Notes: a model not told the origin generated them from the sequence alone. Shown: positions 1 to 7,368, numbered from the stretch's first letter. The stretch is 10,419 nucleotides of DNA from an uncultured Actinomyces sp. (GCA_938022345.1 CALIEP010000370.1:1-10419), one strand, 5' to 3'. Numbers and translations are program-made.

Positions 1-612
1 ACGGGCCGCGAGCCCGAGCCGTGGGCAGTTGCCGCTCTTGAAGGACACTCCGAGTCCGACAAGAAGCTGCGTGAAGAGCGCGTTAAGGCCTACGCTCAGC
101 AGGAAGTTGAGCGCGCCAAGGCTGCGGGCCGTGAGCCCGAGCCGTGGGCAGTTGCCGCTCTTGAAGGACACTCCGAGTTCAACCCGAAGAAGCTGCGTGA
201 AGAGCGCGTTGCCGAGCTGCTTGACTTGGTTGCCCTGCCGCGTAGCGCCATGCGTCGTTACCCGAATGAGCTCTCCGGTGGTCAGCGTCAGCGCGTCGCG
301 GTTGCGCGTGCTCTTGCGCTCAACCCCGAGGTGATCGTCCTTGACGAGGCCGTTTCCGCACTGGACGTGCTGGTTCAGAACCAGATTCTGCACCTGCTTA
401 ACGACCTGCAAGCTGAGCTTGGACTGTCCTACCTGTTCATTACTCACGACCTGGCCGTTGTCCGCCAGATCGCAGACGATGTTGTGGTTATGGAGAAGGG
501 CCGCCTGGTCGAGGCAAACACGACCGATGCACTCTTTGATCACCCAGTTCAGGATTACACTCGCGAGCTGATCGAAGCTGTCCCCGGACGCAAGATCCAG
601 CTCAACCTCTGA
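1..612 (+). CDS. Oligopeptide/dipeptide ABC transporter ATP-binding protein (OppF/DppF type), 3' part
   Basis: This is the C-terminal part of a cytoplasmic ATPase that would energise peptide import. The frame is open from the window edge to a TGA at 610-612, giving 203 visible residues. Walker A and the Q-loop lie upstream of the window. The ABC signature LSGGQ is at visible residues 91-95. Walker B (VIVLDE) follows at about 111-116, with a SALD D-loop, and the switch histidine (ITHD) is at 149. The stretch VSALDVLVQNQI and the end ALFDHPVQDYTRELIEAVP are typical of Opp/Dpp ATPases. One oddity is Ala in place of the usual Pro after Walker B (DEAVSALD). Another is that the helical region before the signature holds two nearly identical copies of a charged segment of about 41 residues, the first cut by the window edge. 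Whether the protein has one ATPase domain or two fused ones cannot be seen here. Confidence 0.9.
   Translation, partial: TGREPEPWAVAALEGHSESDKKLREERVKAYAQQEVERAKAAGREPEPWAVAALEGHSEFNPKKLREERVAELLDLVALPRSAMRRYPNELSGGQRQRVAVARALALNPEVIVLDEAVSALDVLVQNQILHLLNDLQAELGLSYLFITHDLAVVRQIADDVVVMEKGRLVEANTTDALFDHPVQDYTRELIEAVPGRKIQLNL
2..210 (+). repeat. In-frame tandem repeat of about 123-126 bp inside the ABC ATPase gene
   Basis: Positions 2-54 and 125-177 differ at one base only (9 versus 132). After a short variable patch (SD versus FNP, one extra codon in copy 2), positions 61-84 and 187-210 are identical over 24 bp. The encoded unit runs GREPEPWAVAALEGHSE, a variable patch, then KKLREERV. Between the copies the linker reads KAYAQQEVERAKAA. 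Copy 1 is cut by the window edge, so more copies could lie upstream. The near identity at silent positions points to recent duplication. Confidence 0.9.
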
Positions 613-631
613 GCGTTTTCTCCAGCTTTTT

Positions 632-661
632 GTGTGGGCAGGCCTTCGGGTCTGCCCACAC
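632..661 (+). terminator. UUCG-capped hairpin after the peptide ABC ATPase gene
   Basis: Twenty bases after the stop codon, arms 632-644 and 649-661 form a 13-bp stem with one G-U pair (642/651). The cap is the very stable C(UUCG)G tetraloop at 645-648. No T-run follows on the plus strand, so this would be a hairpin-only terminator, which is common in high-GC actinobacteria. On the minus strand it is followed by an A-run, so it is not a standard terminator for lacI. Confidence 0.7.
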
Positions 662-690
662 GTGTATGTGTGCGCAGTGTATGTGTGCGC
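662..690. repeat. Short direct repeat (14 bp, two copies)
   Basis: The 14-mer gtgtatgtgtgcgc occurs at 662-675 and again at 677-690, with a single base between. It begins directly after the hairpin at 632-661. No function is evident; it looks like simple slippage-prone TG-rich DNA. Confidence 0.8.
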
Positions 691-715
691 GTCGGCTGCT
701 CCACCCCTCCTCCCT

Positions 716-789
716 ATTCCTGCTTTAGCTCATTCATTCCTGTCCTATTGCTGTTCTGAGGCCGCAGGTGTGCGAGCTAAAACAGGAAT
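716..789. repeat. 16-bp inverted repeat in the convergent gap (possible lacI terminator)
   Basis: The arm attcctgctttagctc (716-731) pairs with gagctaaaacaggaat (774-789) at 15 of 16 positions, the exception being 723 against 782. The 42-base loop is long, and no T-run follows on either strand. It starts about 17 bp beyond the stop of the minus-strand lacI gene and lies in the gap between two converging genes. A role as a transcript end or a protein-binding site is possible but not shown. Confidence 0.6.
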
Positions 790-805
790 CAAGGAGCTTA
801 AGAGC

Positions 806-1906
806 TTATGCCCGAAGGGTCGACCGGCGGATTGTCAGTGTGTGTGAAACCGTCACGTCTGCCACTGCCTGTGGGAGATCGACTGACGAGGTTCCGCTTT
901 CCTGATTGCGCTGCTCTTCACTTGATGTGGGGGCCTGTTTGCCACCTGCACCCCCGCGTCCCTCAATGAGCGCAATCAGCCCCTGGACGGCCTCGCGAGC
1001 GATTGCATGAGTATCGGGCGTGATCGTGGTCAGCGTTGGCGTTGAGAAACGTGAAAGGACCGTATCGTCCCACGTGGAGACCAACACGTCTTCGGGTACG
1101 CGCACATTCGCCTCGGCGAGCGCGCGCAGTGCGCCAATCCCAAGGAGGTCATTCATCGTGAAGATCGCATCGGGGAGGTTATTGGACTCCAACCACTGAG
1201 AGAGTGCTTCTTGTGCGCCACCAGCGGTCCACGGGGAAACTTCAACGCTGCGCCATGCCCACGAGTCCAATCCGAGTTCAGATAGTGCCTTCTCAATTCC
1301 TCGCTGACGAAGGGCTCCGGCGCTGGAGGTTGCCTGCGTGTGCGTCGATCCCAGAACCAGGAAACTGCGGGCGCCCTGCTGGTAGAGGTGGTGCACCATT
1401 TCCGAGGCCGCAGAGACGTTATCCATTGAAAAGTGCGGAATACCCGCATCCTGGATCCTCTCGCCGAGCAGTACCAGCGGTGCGTCCAACTCGAGCTGGT
1501 TGAGGCCTTCGAGGTCGAGTTCGATGGGGGAGAGGATGAGTCCATCAATGAGGTTGGTGCGGAAGTCGCGCAGGACTGAGACTTCATGTTCGCGAGTGCC
1601 GGCGGTTTCGACAACCATGATCGAGTATCCGTTGCGTCGTGCCTCGTCTTGAATCAGGTGCGCAATCTCTCCGAAATACGGCCAGGCAAGATTGGGGATC
1701 GCGAGCGCCAAGGTATGAGTCTGACCTTGGCGAAGCCGTTGTGCCGCAATATTTGGACGGTAACCGAGTTGACGGATTGCATCTTCGACAGCGCGTCGAG
1801 TGCTGGGGGAGATGTGTGGGAAATTATTTACTACGTTTGAAACGGTGCGCTGTGAAACACCGGCAAGCTGCGCAACGTCGCGCATGTTCGGCCGTGAAGA
1901 TTTCAT
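806..1906 (-). CDS. LacI-family transcriptional regulator
   Basis: This is a DNA-binding repressor with a periplasmic-binding-protein-like sugar-sensing domain. The N-terminus (MRDVAQLAGVSQRTVSNVVNN, about residues 8-28) is the LacI helix-turn-helix. The hinge helix follows at about 52-62 (RPNIAAQRLRQGQ), then a Rossmann-type effector domain that ends in LTIRRST. I chose the ATG at 1904-1906 (366 aa). On the minus strand a GGAG Shine-Dalgarno precedes it with a spacing of about 6 bases, whereas a TTG at 1916-1918 would overlap that site. A low-complexity, hydrophilic stretch rich in Gly, Ser, Gln and Glu (about residues 316-340) is inserted before the final strand, so the protein is slightly longer than the usual 330-345 aa. 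It is divergent from the GH2-permease-binding protein operon and most likely represses that operon; the inducer cannot be read from the sequence. Confidence 0.92.
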   Translation of the reverse strand: MKSSRPNMRDVAQLAGVSQRTVSNVVNNFPHISPSTRRAVEDAIRQLGYRPNIAAQRLRQGQTHTLALAIPNLAWPYFGEIAHLIQDEARRNGYSIMVVETAGTREHEVSVLRDFRTNLIDGLILSPIELDLEGLNQLELDAPLVLLGERIQDAGIPHFSMDNVSAASEMVHHLYQQGARSFLVLGSTHTQATSSAGALRQRGIEKALSELGLDSWAWRSVEVSPWTAGGAQEALSQWLESNNLPDAIFTMNDLLGIGALRALAEANVRVPEDVLVSTWDDTVLSRFSTPTLTTITPDTHAIAREAVQGLIALIEGRGGAGGKQAPTSSEEQRNQESGTSSVDLPQAVADVTVSHTLTIRRSTLRA

Positions 1907-1925
1907 GTGCGTCTCCAAAAAGTGT

Positions 1926-1933
1926 TGTTAACA
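1926..1933. promoter_or_regulatory. Small palindrome between SD and promoter of lacI
   Basis: tgttaaca is a perfect 8-bp palindrome in the lacI leader. It could be an operator half of the divergent region, but it is short enough to occur by chance. Confidence 0.25.
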
Positions 1934-1948
1934 CCGATGTCATCAGGG

Positions 1949-1969
1949 ATTATTGCATCAGTCTACTGA
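1949..1969 (-). promoter_or_regulatory. Possible lacI -10 region with adjacent palindrome
   Basis: On the minus strand aataat (1949-1954) matches the -10 consensus at five of six positions, and lies about 43 bp before the lacI start. No convincing -35 is visible. Just upstream, tcagtctactga (1958-1969) is a palindrome with 5-bp arms, which would sit in the promoter spacer and could serve autoregulation. This is inference. Confidence 0.35.
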
Positions 1970-2004
1970 ATATTCTGGTTAATCGCTGAGGAATTGTCCT
2001 TAAT

Positions 2005-2018
2005 TTGCTACGTTGCAA
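2005..2018. promoter_or_regulatory. Candidate LacI-family operator upstream of the GH2 operon
   Basis: ttgctacgttgcaa is a 14-bp palindrome centred on CG, with six of seven base pairs symmetric (the exception is 2009/2014). A central CG dyad of this size is the hallmark of LacI/GalR-family operators. It lies in the divergent region next to the lacI gene, 30 bp before the GH2 start codon. Its right half coincides with the proposed -35 hexamer ttgcaa, so bound repressor would block transcription. Confidence 0.55.
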
Positions 2019-2047
2019 TTTTGTGGCAAATCGTGCATGATAATCCC
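2013..2047 (+). promoter_or_regulatory. Candidate leaderless promoter for the GH2 operon
   Basis: A -35 candidate ttgcaa (2013-2018) is followed by a 17-base spacer and a -10 candidate catgat (2036-2041). That places the start of transcription at or very near the A of the ATG at 2048. There is no Shine-Dalgarno before this ATG, which fits a leaderless mRNA. The nearby gataat (2039-2044) is a better -10 match but would start transcription inside the gene. Confidence 0.4.
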
Positions 2048-3973
2048 ATGAAGGTCAACGTAGACACTTTTGAAGCATGGAGCGACGCGCACTATCCTCG
2101 CCCCGATCTTTGCCGTGAATCCTGGCTGAATCTCAATGGCCAGTGGTCTTTCTCCACGGATTCAAGCGACGAGGGACTCACCCTGGGCTGGTACCTCCCC
2201 GGAGTCACCTTCTCTAAGACGATCACAGTCCCCTTCCCGCCCGGAAGCCCGGATAGCGGCTGGAGTGGGGAACGATCCGACGTCGTCTGGTACCGGCGAA
2301 CCATTACCCCCGATCACCTTCAGCAGGCAGGCGCTGATGACACTTCCTCGCGCCAGCACCTGCGTATTCACTTCGAAGCGGTTGATTTCACCTGTGATGT
2401 CTGGATTAATGGCCGACACCATATGCACCACGAAGGTGGATACACGCCTTTCACCATCACCGTTGATTCATCCGATTATCTAGATGATGGCCTAGAACTT
2501 GTCGTCCGCGCGCAGGATCGCCTTGACGCTGTGGACCAGCCGCGCGGCAAACAAGACTGGCAGGAAAACCCCCACGGCATTTGGTACCACTCGGTCGTCG
2601 GAATCTGGCGCGATGTCTGGATGGAAGTTGTCCCCGAAGGCTACATTGAGTCGCTGACCTGGTCTTGGGATATTGAGAATGCTCAAGTCGCCTGCGATAT
2701 CGCACTATCGGGTCTGCGTGAAGCCAGCGGCGATATCGATCCGATCGAGGCCAGTTTGACCCTTGAACTTGCAGGCGAAACCTTGGCTGCAAGTATGGTC
2801 CGGATGCGCTCACGCTCGCTGCGCCTCGTTGCTCAAATCCCCGGGCTGGCAAACCGACAGGAATGGGGGCGCTTACTGTGGTCGCCCGCCCATCCCAACC
2901 TCATGAATGCGCGGATCTGCGTTGGTGATGACGAGGTTGTTTCCTACGTTGGTATCCGCGATGTCAGCCTTTCGCACCGCTATGTGGAAATCAACCACCA
3001 GCCCACCTACCTGCGCGGTGTTCTGGACCAGGGTTACTGGCCCTCGTCCTACTTCACCGCCCCCAGCCCGCAGGCCCTAAAGGCGGATCTGGAACTGGCC
3101 CGCGATATGGGCTTCAACTTCGTCCGTATCCACGAGCGAAGTGCGGATCGACGCACACTGACCTGGGCCGATCGCATGGGAATGATGGTGTGGGGGGAAT
3201 CTGCATCCGCCTATGCCTTCAGCGATCGAGCAGTCAGCGTCACCACGCAGGAATGGCGCGATCTGGTTTTGCGTGATCGCAACCATCCCAGTTTGATCGT
3301 TTGGGTGCCCTTCAATGAAAGCTGGTGAGTGGACCTGATTGTCACCTCGCAAAAGCAGCAGGCTTTCGTCCGCTCGGTCGTTGCCCTGACCGATGCGCTT
3401 GACGGGACTCGTCCAGTCATCGCCAACGACGGGTGGGAGCAGCTCGAAACTCCGATTGTGACAACTCACGACTACGGGGTTTACGGCGAGCAGCTCCGAG
3501 TCAACTACGCCGACCGTGAATCGATTTCAGAGCTGGTTAACGGAGTCGGCCCGCAAGGACGCAAGATCCTTCTGGGGCAGCCATGGAGTGATGATCGTCC
3601 CGTTATGGTCACGGAGTTCGGTGGGATTTCGCTACCCCTGGATGCGGAGGACGCCTGGGGCTACGCAGTTGTCCCCACTGTCGAGGCCTATGAGGAGCGC
3701 GTGAGCGGACTTTTCGATGCTCTTGAATCCTCGCCCATTCTAGCTGGCTTCTGCTACACACAACTGACGGATACCCGTCAGGAAACCAACGGCCTCGCCG
3801 ACGAAAATCGCAATCCCAAGCTTCCACTGGAGGTTATCCGAGGATTCGTCACCAGTTCTGCTCGCCAAAGCGGGCACATCCGGCCTCGCACGATTGTCGA
3901 GGCCAGTGCGGTGCTTGGTACTGATGAGCGAAGCGCCGTTTCGCGGGCCTTTGAAGGTGATCGCGATGCCTAA
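2048..3973 (+). pseudogene. Glycoside hydrolase family 2 (beta-galactosidase/beta-glucuronidase-like) interrupted by an in-frame TGA
   Basis: GH2 enzymes are retaining beta-glycosidases. A cytoplasmic enzyme here would hydrolyse the sugar brought in by the adjacent importer. The N-terminal sugar-binding domain begins with RESWLNLNGQWSFS and continues through WYRRT, FEAVDFTCDVWING and HHEGGYTPF, ending near YHSVVGIWRDVWME. An immunoglobulin-like domain follows, then the TIM barrel from about residue 310 (YLRGVLDQGYWP, NFVRIHERSADRRTLTWADRMGMMVWGE). The acid/base Glu is at about residue 424 in NHPSLIVWVPFNESW. The next codon, 427, is TGA (3326-3328) where the family has Gly (NESWG). The frame then continues without further damage for 214 residues. 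These carry THDYG and the nucleophile motif VTEFGG (Glu at about 523), ending in TAA at 3971-3973. The full frame would be about 641 residues, a normal family length. As read, the first product (426 aa) lacks the nucleophile and the second half lacks a good start signal. The start is ATG 2048 because family similarity begins there; an upstream TTG at 1994 has no support. Exact substrate is unknown. Confidence 0.88.
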
Positions 3974-5036
3974 AGCCCGCGTACTTCGCCGGTGGGCAAC
4001 TAACTTCGCTTTCACTCTGCCCTTTCTGATTTTCTACGGGATCTTCATCCTCTTTCCCGTGGTCCAAGCGATTCTGATGTCCTTCTTTGACTGGGACCTG
4101 CTGGGTAGCACCCGAGAATGGATCGGGCTTGAGAACTACACCCACATGCTGGGTGGAACGGGCTTGGTCTGGGACATCAGCTCCATGTGGATTGCTCGAC
4201 TGATCTGCTTGGCATGCGGAGTGTATGTGGCGATCAAGGCAGTGCGTGAACGCGACCTGAACTCAGGACGCATTCTGTTGATTGTCACTCTGGTCGGAGC
4301 AGCAATTCTCTTGGGAATCCACCCGGGAGATGGCGGTTCCTGGTCTGATCCACGTTTCTGGAACGCGATGATGAACACCGCGGTCTTTACCCTGGTGTCG
4401 ACCCCCATCATCGTTGGACTCGGCCTGATCTACGCTCTGCTTCTTCAACGCGGCGGGAAAGCCTCAGCTTTCTATCGCGCGGCATTCTTCGTCCCCTATG
4501 TTCTTCCGGTTTCGGTGGCCACACTGATCTGGGGCTACATGCTCAACCCTTCACGAGGAATCGTGGCTCGCTTCACCGAACACATGGGGTGGGGAACCAT
4601 CGCTTGGCTGTCTGATCCCAAATGGGCAATGACCGCAATCGTTGTCACAACCGTGTGGTGGACCGTCGGTTTTAACCTCATCCTCTTTGGTGCGGGATTG
4701 CAGGATATCGATCCGACGCTGTACGAGGCCGCAAGCTTGGACGGCGCGAACTCTTTCCAAAAGTTCGTCAGCATCACCCTTCCCGGTCTGCGTCACGCGA
4801 CGGTACTGGTCCTTGTCACCCAGATCATCGCCTCGTTCCAGATCTTCGGCCAGGTCAACATCATGACGGCCGGTGGCCCGGGTGGCACGACTGACGTTCT
4901 GGTCCGCTACATCTACCAGACCGGTTTTAGAGACACTCAGCTTGGCTACGCCTCGGCAATGTCCCTGGTGCTCTTCGTCCTGATGGTCTTCATCTCTTTG
5001 ATCCAATTCCTGATCTCACGGCAAAGGAGCCGCTGA
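3966..5036 (+). CDS. Sugar ABC transporter permease, MalF/UgpA type, with an extra membrane segment pair
   Basis: This is an inner-membrane subunit of a carbohydrate importer of the CUT1 kind. The ATG at 3966 overlaps the end of the GH2 frame by 8 bp and is preceded by aaggtga with a spacing of about 5 bases, giving 356 residues. A longer upstream start is possible in frame but has no ribosome site. The first membrane helix is at about 14-36 (FAFTLPFLIFYGIFILFPVVQAIL). The EAA loop that contacts the ATPase, YEAASLDGANSFQKFVSITLPGL, has its Glu at residue 254, and the MTAGGPGGTTDVLVRYIYQTGF region downstream is typical of MalF-type proteins. The usual length is about 290-310. The excess comes from about 60 residues between helix 1 and the conserved core, containing two hydrophobic stretches (about 74-92 and 100-117). 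Only 1 bp separates it from the next gene. Confidence 0.93.
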   Translation: MPKARVLRRWATNFAFTLPFLIFYGIFILFPVVQAILMSFFDWDLLGSTREWIGLENYTHMLGGTGLVWDISSMWIARLICLACGVYVAIKAVRERDLNSGRILLIVTLVGAAILLGIHPGDGGSWSDPRFWNAMMNTAVFTLVSTPIIVGLGLIYALLLQRGGKASAFYRAAFFVPYVLPVSVATLIWGYMLNPSRGIVARFTEHMGWGTIAWLSDPKWAMTAIVVTTVWWTVGFNLILFGAGLQDIDPTLYEAASLDGANSFQKFVSITLPGLRHATVLVLVTQIIASFQIFGQVNIMTAGGPGGTTDVLVRYIYQTGFRDTQLGYASAMSLVLFVLMVFISLIQFLISRQRSR

Positions 5037-5037
5037 C

Positions 5038-5865
5038 ATGCGCGAGAAATTCAAGTCGTGCGGCTACCACGTCGTCATGATGGCACTTGCTCTGCTGTGG
5101 CTTATTCCGCTGCTGTGGACGCTGGTGATCTCTCTGAGCTCGAACTCGTCATTGAAGACGAACTCGCAGATCCTTGTGCCCACAGAGCCGACCCTGTCGA
5201 ACTATGCCGATGTTTTCCTAACTGGCTTGGCTGGTCGATGGTTCCTCAACTCGATGATTGTGTCGATCACTGCCACGGTCATTACGGTGATCATCTGCGC
5301 CGCTGCCGGTTATGCATTCGCGAAGCTTCCCTTCCCGGGGCGAACCATTGTTTACGGACTGACCTTGGCCGGGATGATGGTTCCCAAAGAAGCGATGTTC
5401 GTTCCCCTCTTCATGATGTTTTCCGAGGCCGGGCTGGCGAATTCTTATATTGCGCTGATTTTCCCCCGGGTTGCCTTCCCCTTGGGCGTGTTCATCATGA
5501 CGCAATTCTTCTCGCAGGTGCCCAGCGAAATGGAGGAAGCCGCGCAGGTTGATGGGGCTTCACCCGTGAGGATTTTCTTCTCCATCATGGTGCCCCTTGC
5601 GCGACCGGCTCTGATCGCGCTTGCGACCTTCTCCTTCGTTCAAACCTGGAATGACTACCTGTGGCCATTGGTCTCGGCGACAAAGCCCGAAATGTTCACG
5701 GTGACGACCGGTTTGGCCTCCCTGCAGGGAACATTCGCACAATCGACGGAATTGGGTTCGCTGATGGCCCGAGGAATTGTCGGTGCGGCGCCCCTGCTCA
5801 TCGTCTTCCTGCTGCTTCAGAAGTATCTGATCCGAGGAATCTCGCTATCCAGTGGTGATAAGTAG
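5038..5865 (+). CDS. Sugar ABC transporter permease, MalG/UgpE type
   Basis: This is the second membrane subunit of the same CUT1 importer, 275 residues, a normal length. An aaggag Shine-Dalgarno lies at about 5023-5028 inside the end of the previous gene, and the ATG follows that gene's TGA by 1 bp, so translation is probably coupled. The N-terminal helix is ALALLWLIPLLWTLVISLS. A segment of the type NSMIVSITATVITVIICAAAGYAFAKLPFPGR is typical of MalG. The EAA loop reads EMEEAAQVDGASPVRIFFSIMVPLARPAL, with EEAA at residues 166-169. The C-terminus, with QKYLIRGISLSSGDK, matches the conserved QKYFVxGLTxGAVKG-like end of the family. It pairs with the MalF-type protein upstream and the binding protein downstream. 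Confidence 0.95.
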   Translation: MREKFKSCGYHVVMMALALLWLIPLLWTLVISLSSNSSLKTNSQILVPTEPTLSNYADVFLTGLAGRWFLNSMIVSITATVITVIICAAAGYAFAKLPFPGRTIVYGLTLAGMMVPKEAMFVPLFMMFSEAGLANSYIALIFPRVAFPLGVFIMTQFFSQVPSEMEEAAQVDGASPVRIFFSIMVPLARPALIALATFSFVQTWNDYLWPLVSATKPEMFTVTTGLASLQGTFAQSTELGSLMARGIVGAAPLLIVFLLLQKYLIRGISLSSGDK

Positions 5866-5985
5866 GCATCGCCACCTGCGCCACACGCCTGATCGTCACT
5901 GCCGGGAAAGGGAAACTCGGCCTCGGCAATGAGGATCTTACCCACACGAAAACTCACCATTCACCACACAACGAAAGGCATGACA

Positions 5986-7368
5986 ATGCGACAAGGACGC
6001 GCAATGACACGTCACGCGGGAATCGGTGCATGCGCACTGGCGACGACCGCGCTCTTTGTACTCACCGGATGTGGAGTGAACTCCGCCTCCTCCTCAAAGA
6101 CTGTTGACGGAGCGGCAATTGCTTCCGTCAGCGATGACGACCTCAAGGGGACCACCATCACCATGGCCCGCTTCTTTGGCGACTGTCAGGAAAAGACCGA
6201 TGGTGTTACTGACATGTCCAAGGCAAACAGTGAATGCACGGCTATCTCGATCCTCACCAACAAGTTCAATGCAGAGAACAAGTGGGGAATCAAGGTTGAG
6301 CGTATGGGCGGTGCTTCGTGGCACAGCTACTATGACTCGCTCAATGCCGCTCTGGCCTCGTCGGATCGCCCCGACGTGGCAATCATGCACGGCTCCAACC
6401 TGCCCGACTACGCTGCCAAGGGCCTGCTCATGGAGGTGCCCGATGGTGTGGGTATCGACCTGTCCGGCTCGACGAAGCCCGCTTTGGACGCCGTGACCTA
6501 CAAGGACAAGAAGTGGGGCGTTCCCTTCGACACCCACGCCATCATCAGCCACCTGAACATGGATATCCTCTCCCAGGCCGGATTGGTTGGTGAAGACGGT
6601 ACCTACAAGCTTCCGACTTCGCCTGATGAGCTGCTTGCGCATGCAAAGGCCGTGAAGGAGAAGACCGGAAAGAACTACATTGATATCGCCCTGTCGAAGG
6701 ACCCGATGGGCGAGCGCTTGTGGATGACTCTGGTCCAGCAGCAGGGATCGGACATCATTTCCGCGGACGGAACCAAGGCAAATATGAACTCGGCTGAGGC
6801 GAAGACCTCGTTGGAATTCATCAACACCCTGGTTAAGGAAGGCTACACGACCGTCAACCACGACTACGATGCCTCGGTTCAGGGCTTCCTGCGCGGCGAG
6901 TCGGCCGTCATGTACAACGGCGTGTGGTCGGTCAACCAGTTCACCGCTGAAGCTCCCTTCAAGTACGAGACCAGCGATGCGCTCATGCTCTTCAAGGACA
7001 AGGCAACCTGGGCAAACTCCCACGTGTGGACCGTTCCCGTCTCGGCCAAGCCCGATGCTAAGAAGTACCGTGCTGCCTTCGAGTTCGCCAAGTTCCTGAA
7101 CGAGCACACCGGCGACTGGGCGATCGCGACCGGTCACATGCCTGCAACTCAGAAGGCTCTGGACTCTAGCGAGTACCTCAATGCTCCGCACCGCTCGCAG
7201 TATCTGAAGACCGCGACGACCTACGCCCGCATGGCACCGCGCGTCGAGGCGTGGCCGAAGATCGCCGACCAGATCCAGGAGCAGATTGAGGCCACCTGGC
7301 TGAATGGAGCTGCAGTCGGTCCGACTCTGGACAAGCTGCAGGAAACTGCTAGCTCTTCACTGAAGTAG
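5986..7368 (+). CDS. Sugar ABC transporter solute-binding lipoprotein (MalE/UgpB type)
   Basis: This is the extracellular, membrane-anchored receptor that delivers the sugar to the permease pair. It is 460 residues from the ATG at 5986. The signal peptide has a basic start (MRQGRAMTRH), a hydrophobic core and the lipobox LTGC, with the lipidated Cys at residue 29. The mature protein has the family layout: DLKGTTITMARFF, then a first lobe with SWHSYYDSLNAALASSDRPDVAIMH, KKWGVPFDTHA, a FLRGESAVMYNGVWSVNQF segment, and KKYRAAFEFAKFLNEHTGDWA near the hinge. gaaagg (5973-5978) sits 7 bases before ATG 5986, better spaced than for ATG 5980. ATG 6004 is also possible, with aagga 6 bases upstream. The gap to the permease gene is 120 bp, longer than elsewhere in the operon, and I see no convincing hairpin or promoter there. 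G/C-ending codons are very frequent, as expected for a highly expressed binding protein. Confidence 0.94.
   Translation: MRQGRAMTRHAGIGACALATTALFVLTGCGVNSASSSKTVDGAAIASVSDDDLKGTTITMARFFGDCQEKTDGVTDMSKANSECTAISILTNKFNAENKWGIKVERMGGASWHSYYDSLNAALASSDRPDVAIMHGSNLPDYAAKGLLMEVPDGVGIDLSGSTKPALDAVTYKDKKWGVPFDTHAIISHLNMDILSQAGLVGEDGTYKLPTSPDELLAHAKAVKEKTGKNYIDIALSKDPMGERLWMTLVQQQGSDIISADGTKANMNSAEAKTSLEFINTLVKEGYTTVNHDYDASVQGFLRGESAVMYNGVWSVNQFTAEAPFKYETSDALMLFKDKATWANSHVWTVPVSAKPDAKKYRAAFEFAKFLNEHTGDWAIATGHMPATQKALDSSEYLNAPHRSQYLKTATTYARMAPRVEAWPKIADQIQEQIEATWLNGAAVGPTLDKLQETASSSLK

Noticed and set aside
662..690. Start of a CRISPR array or tandem satellite
   Set aside because: Only two 14-bp copies with one base between them; no spacer-repeat pattern.
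632..847. Open frame of 71 codons in the convergent gap
   Set aside because: It begins inside the terminator hairpin, has no Shine-Dalgarno, and overlaps the end of lacI on the other strand.
3326..3328. Selenocysteine or reassigned TGA in the GH2 gene
   Set aside because: The family has Gly here, no clear stem-loop of the SECIS kind follows, and TGA ends other intact genes in the window. UGA as Gly is known only from unrelated candidate phyla.
6094..7191. Long open frame (365 codons) antisense to the solute-binding protein gene
   Set aside because: It is a shadow produced by the strong G/C third-position bias of the real gene. Its translation has no recognisable domain, and the sense protein is clearly a lipoprotein receptor.
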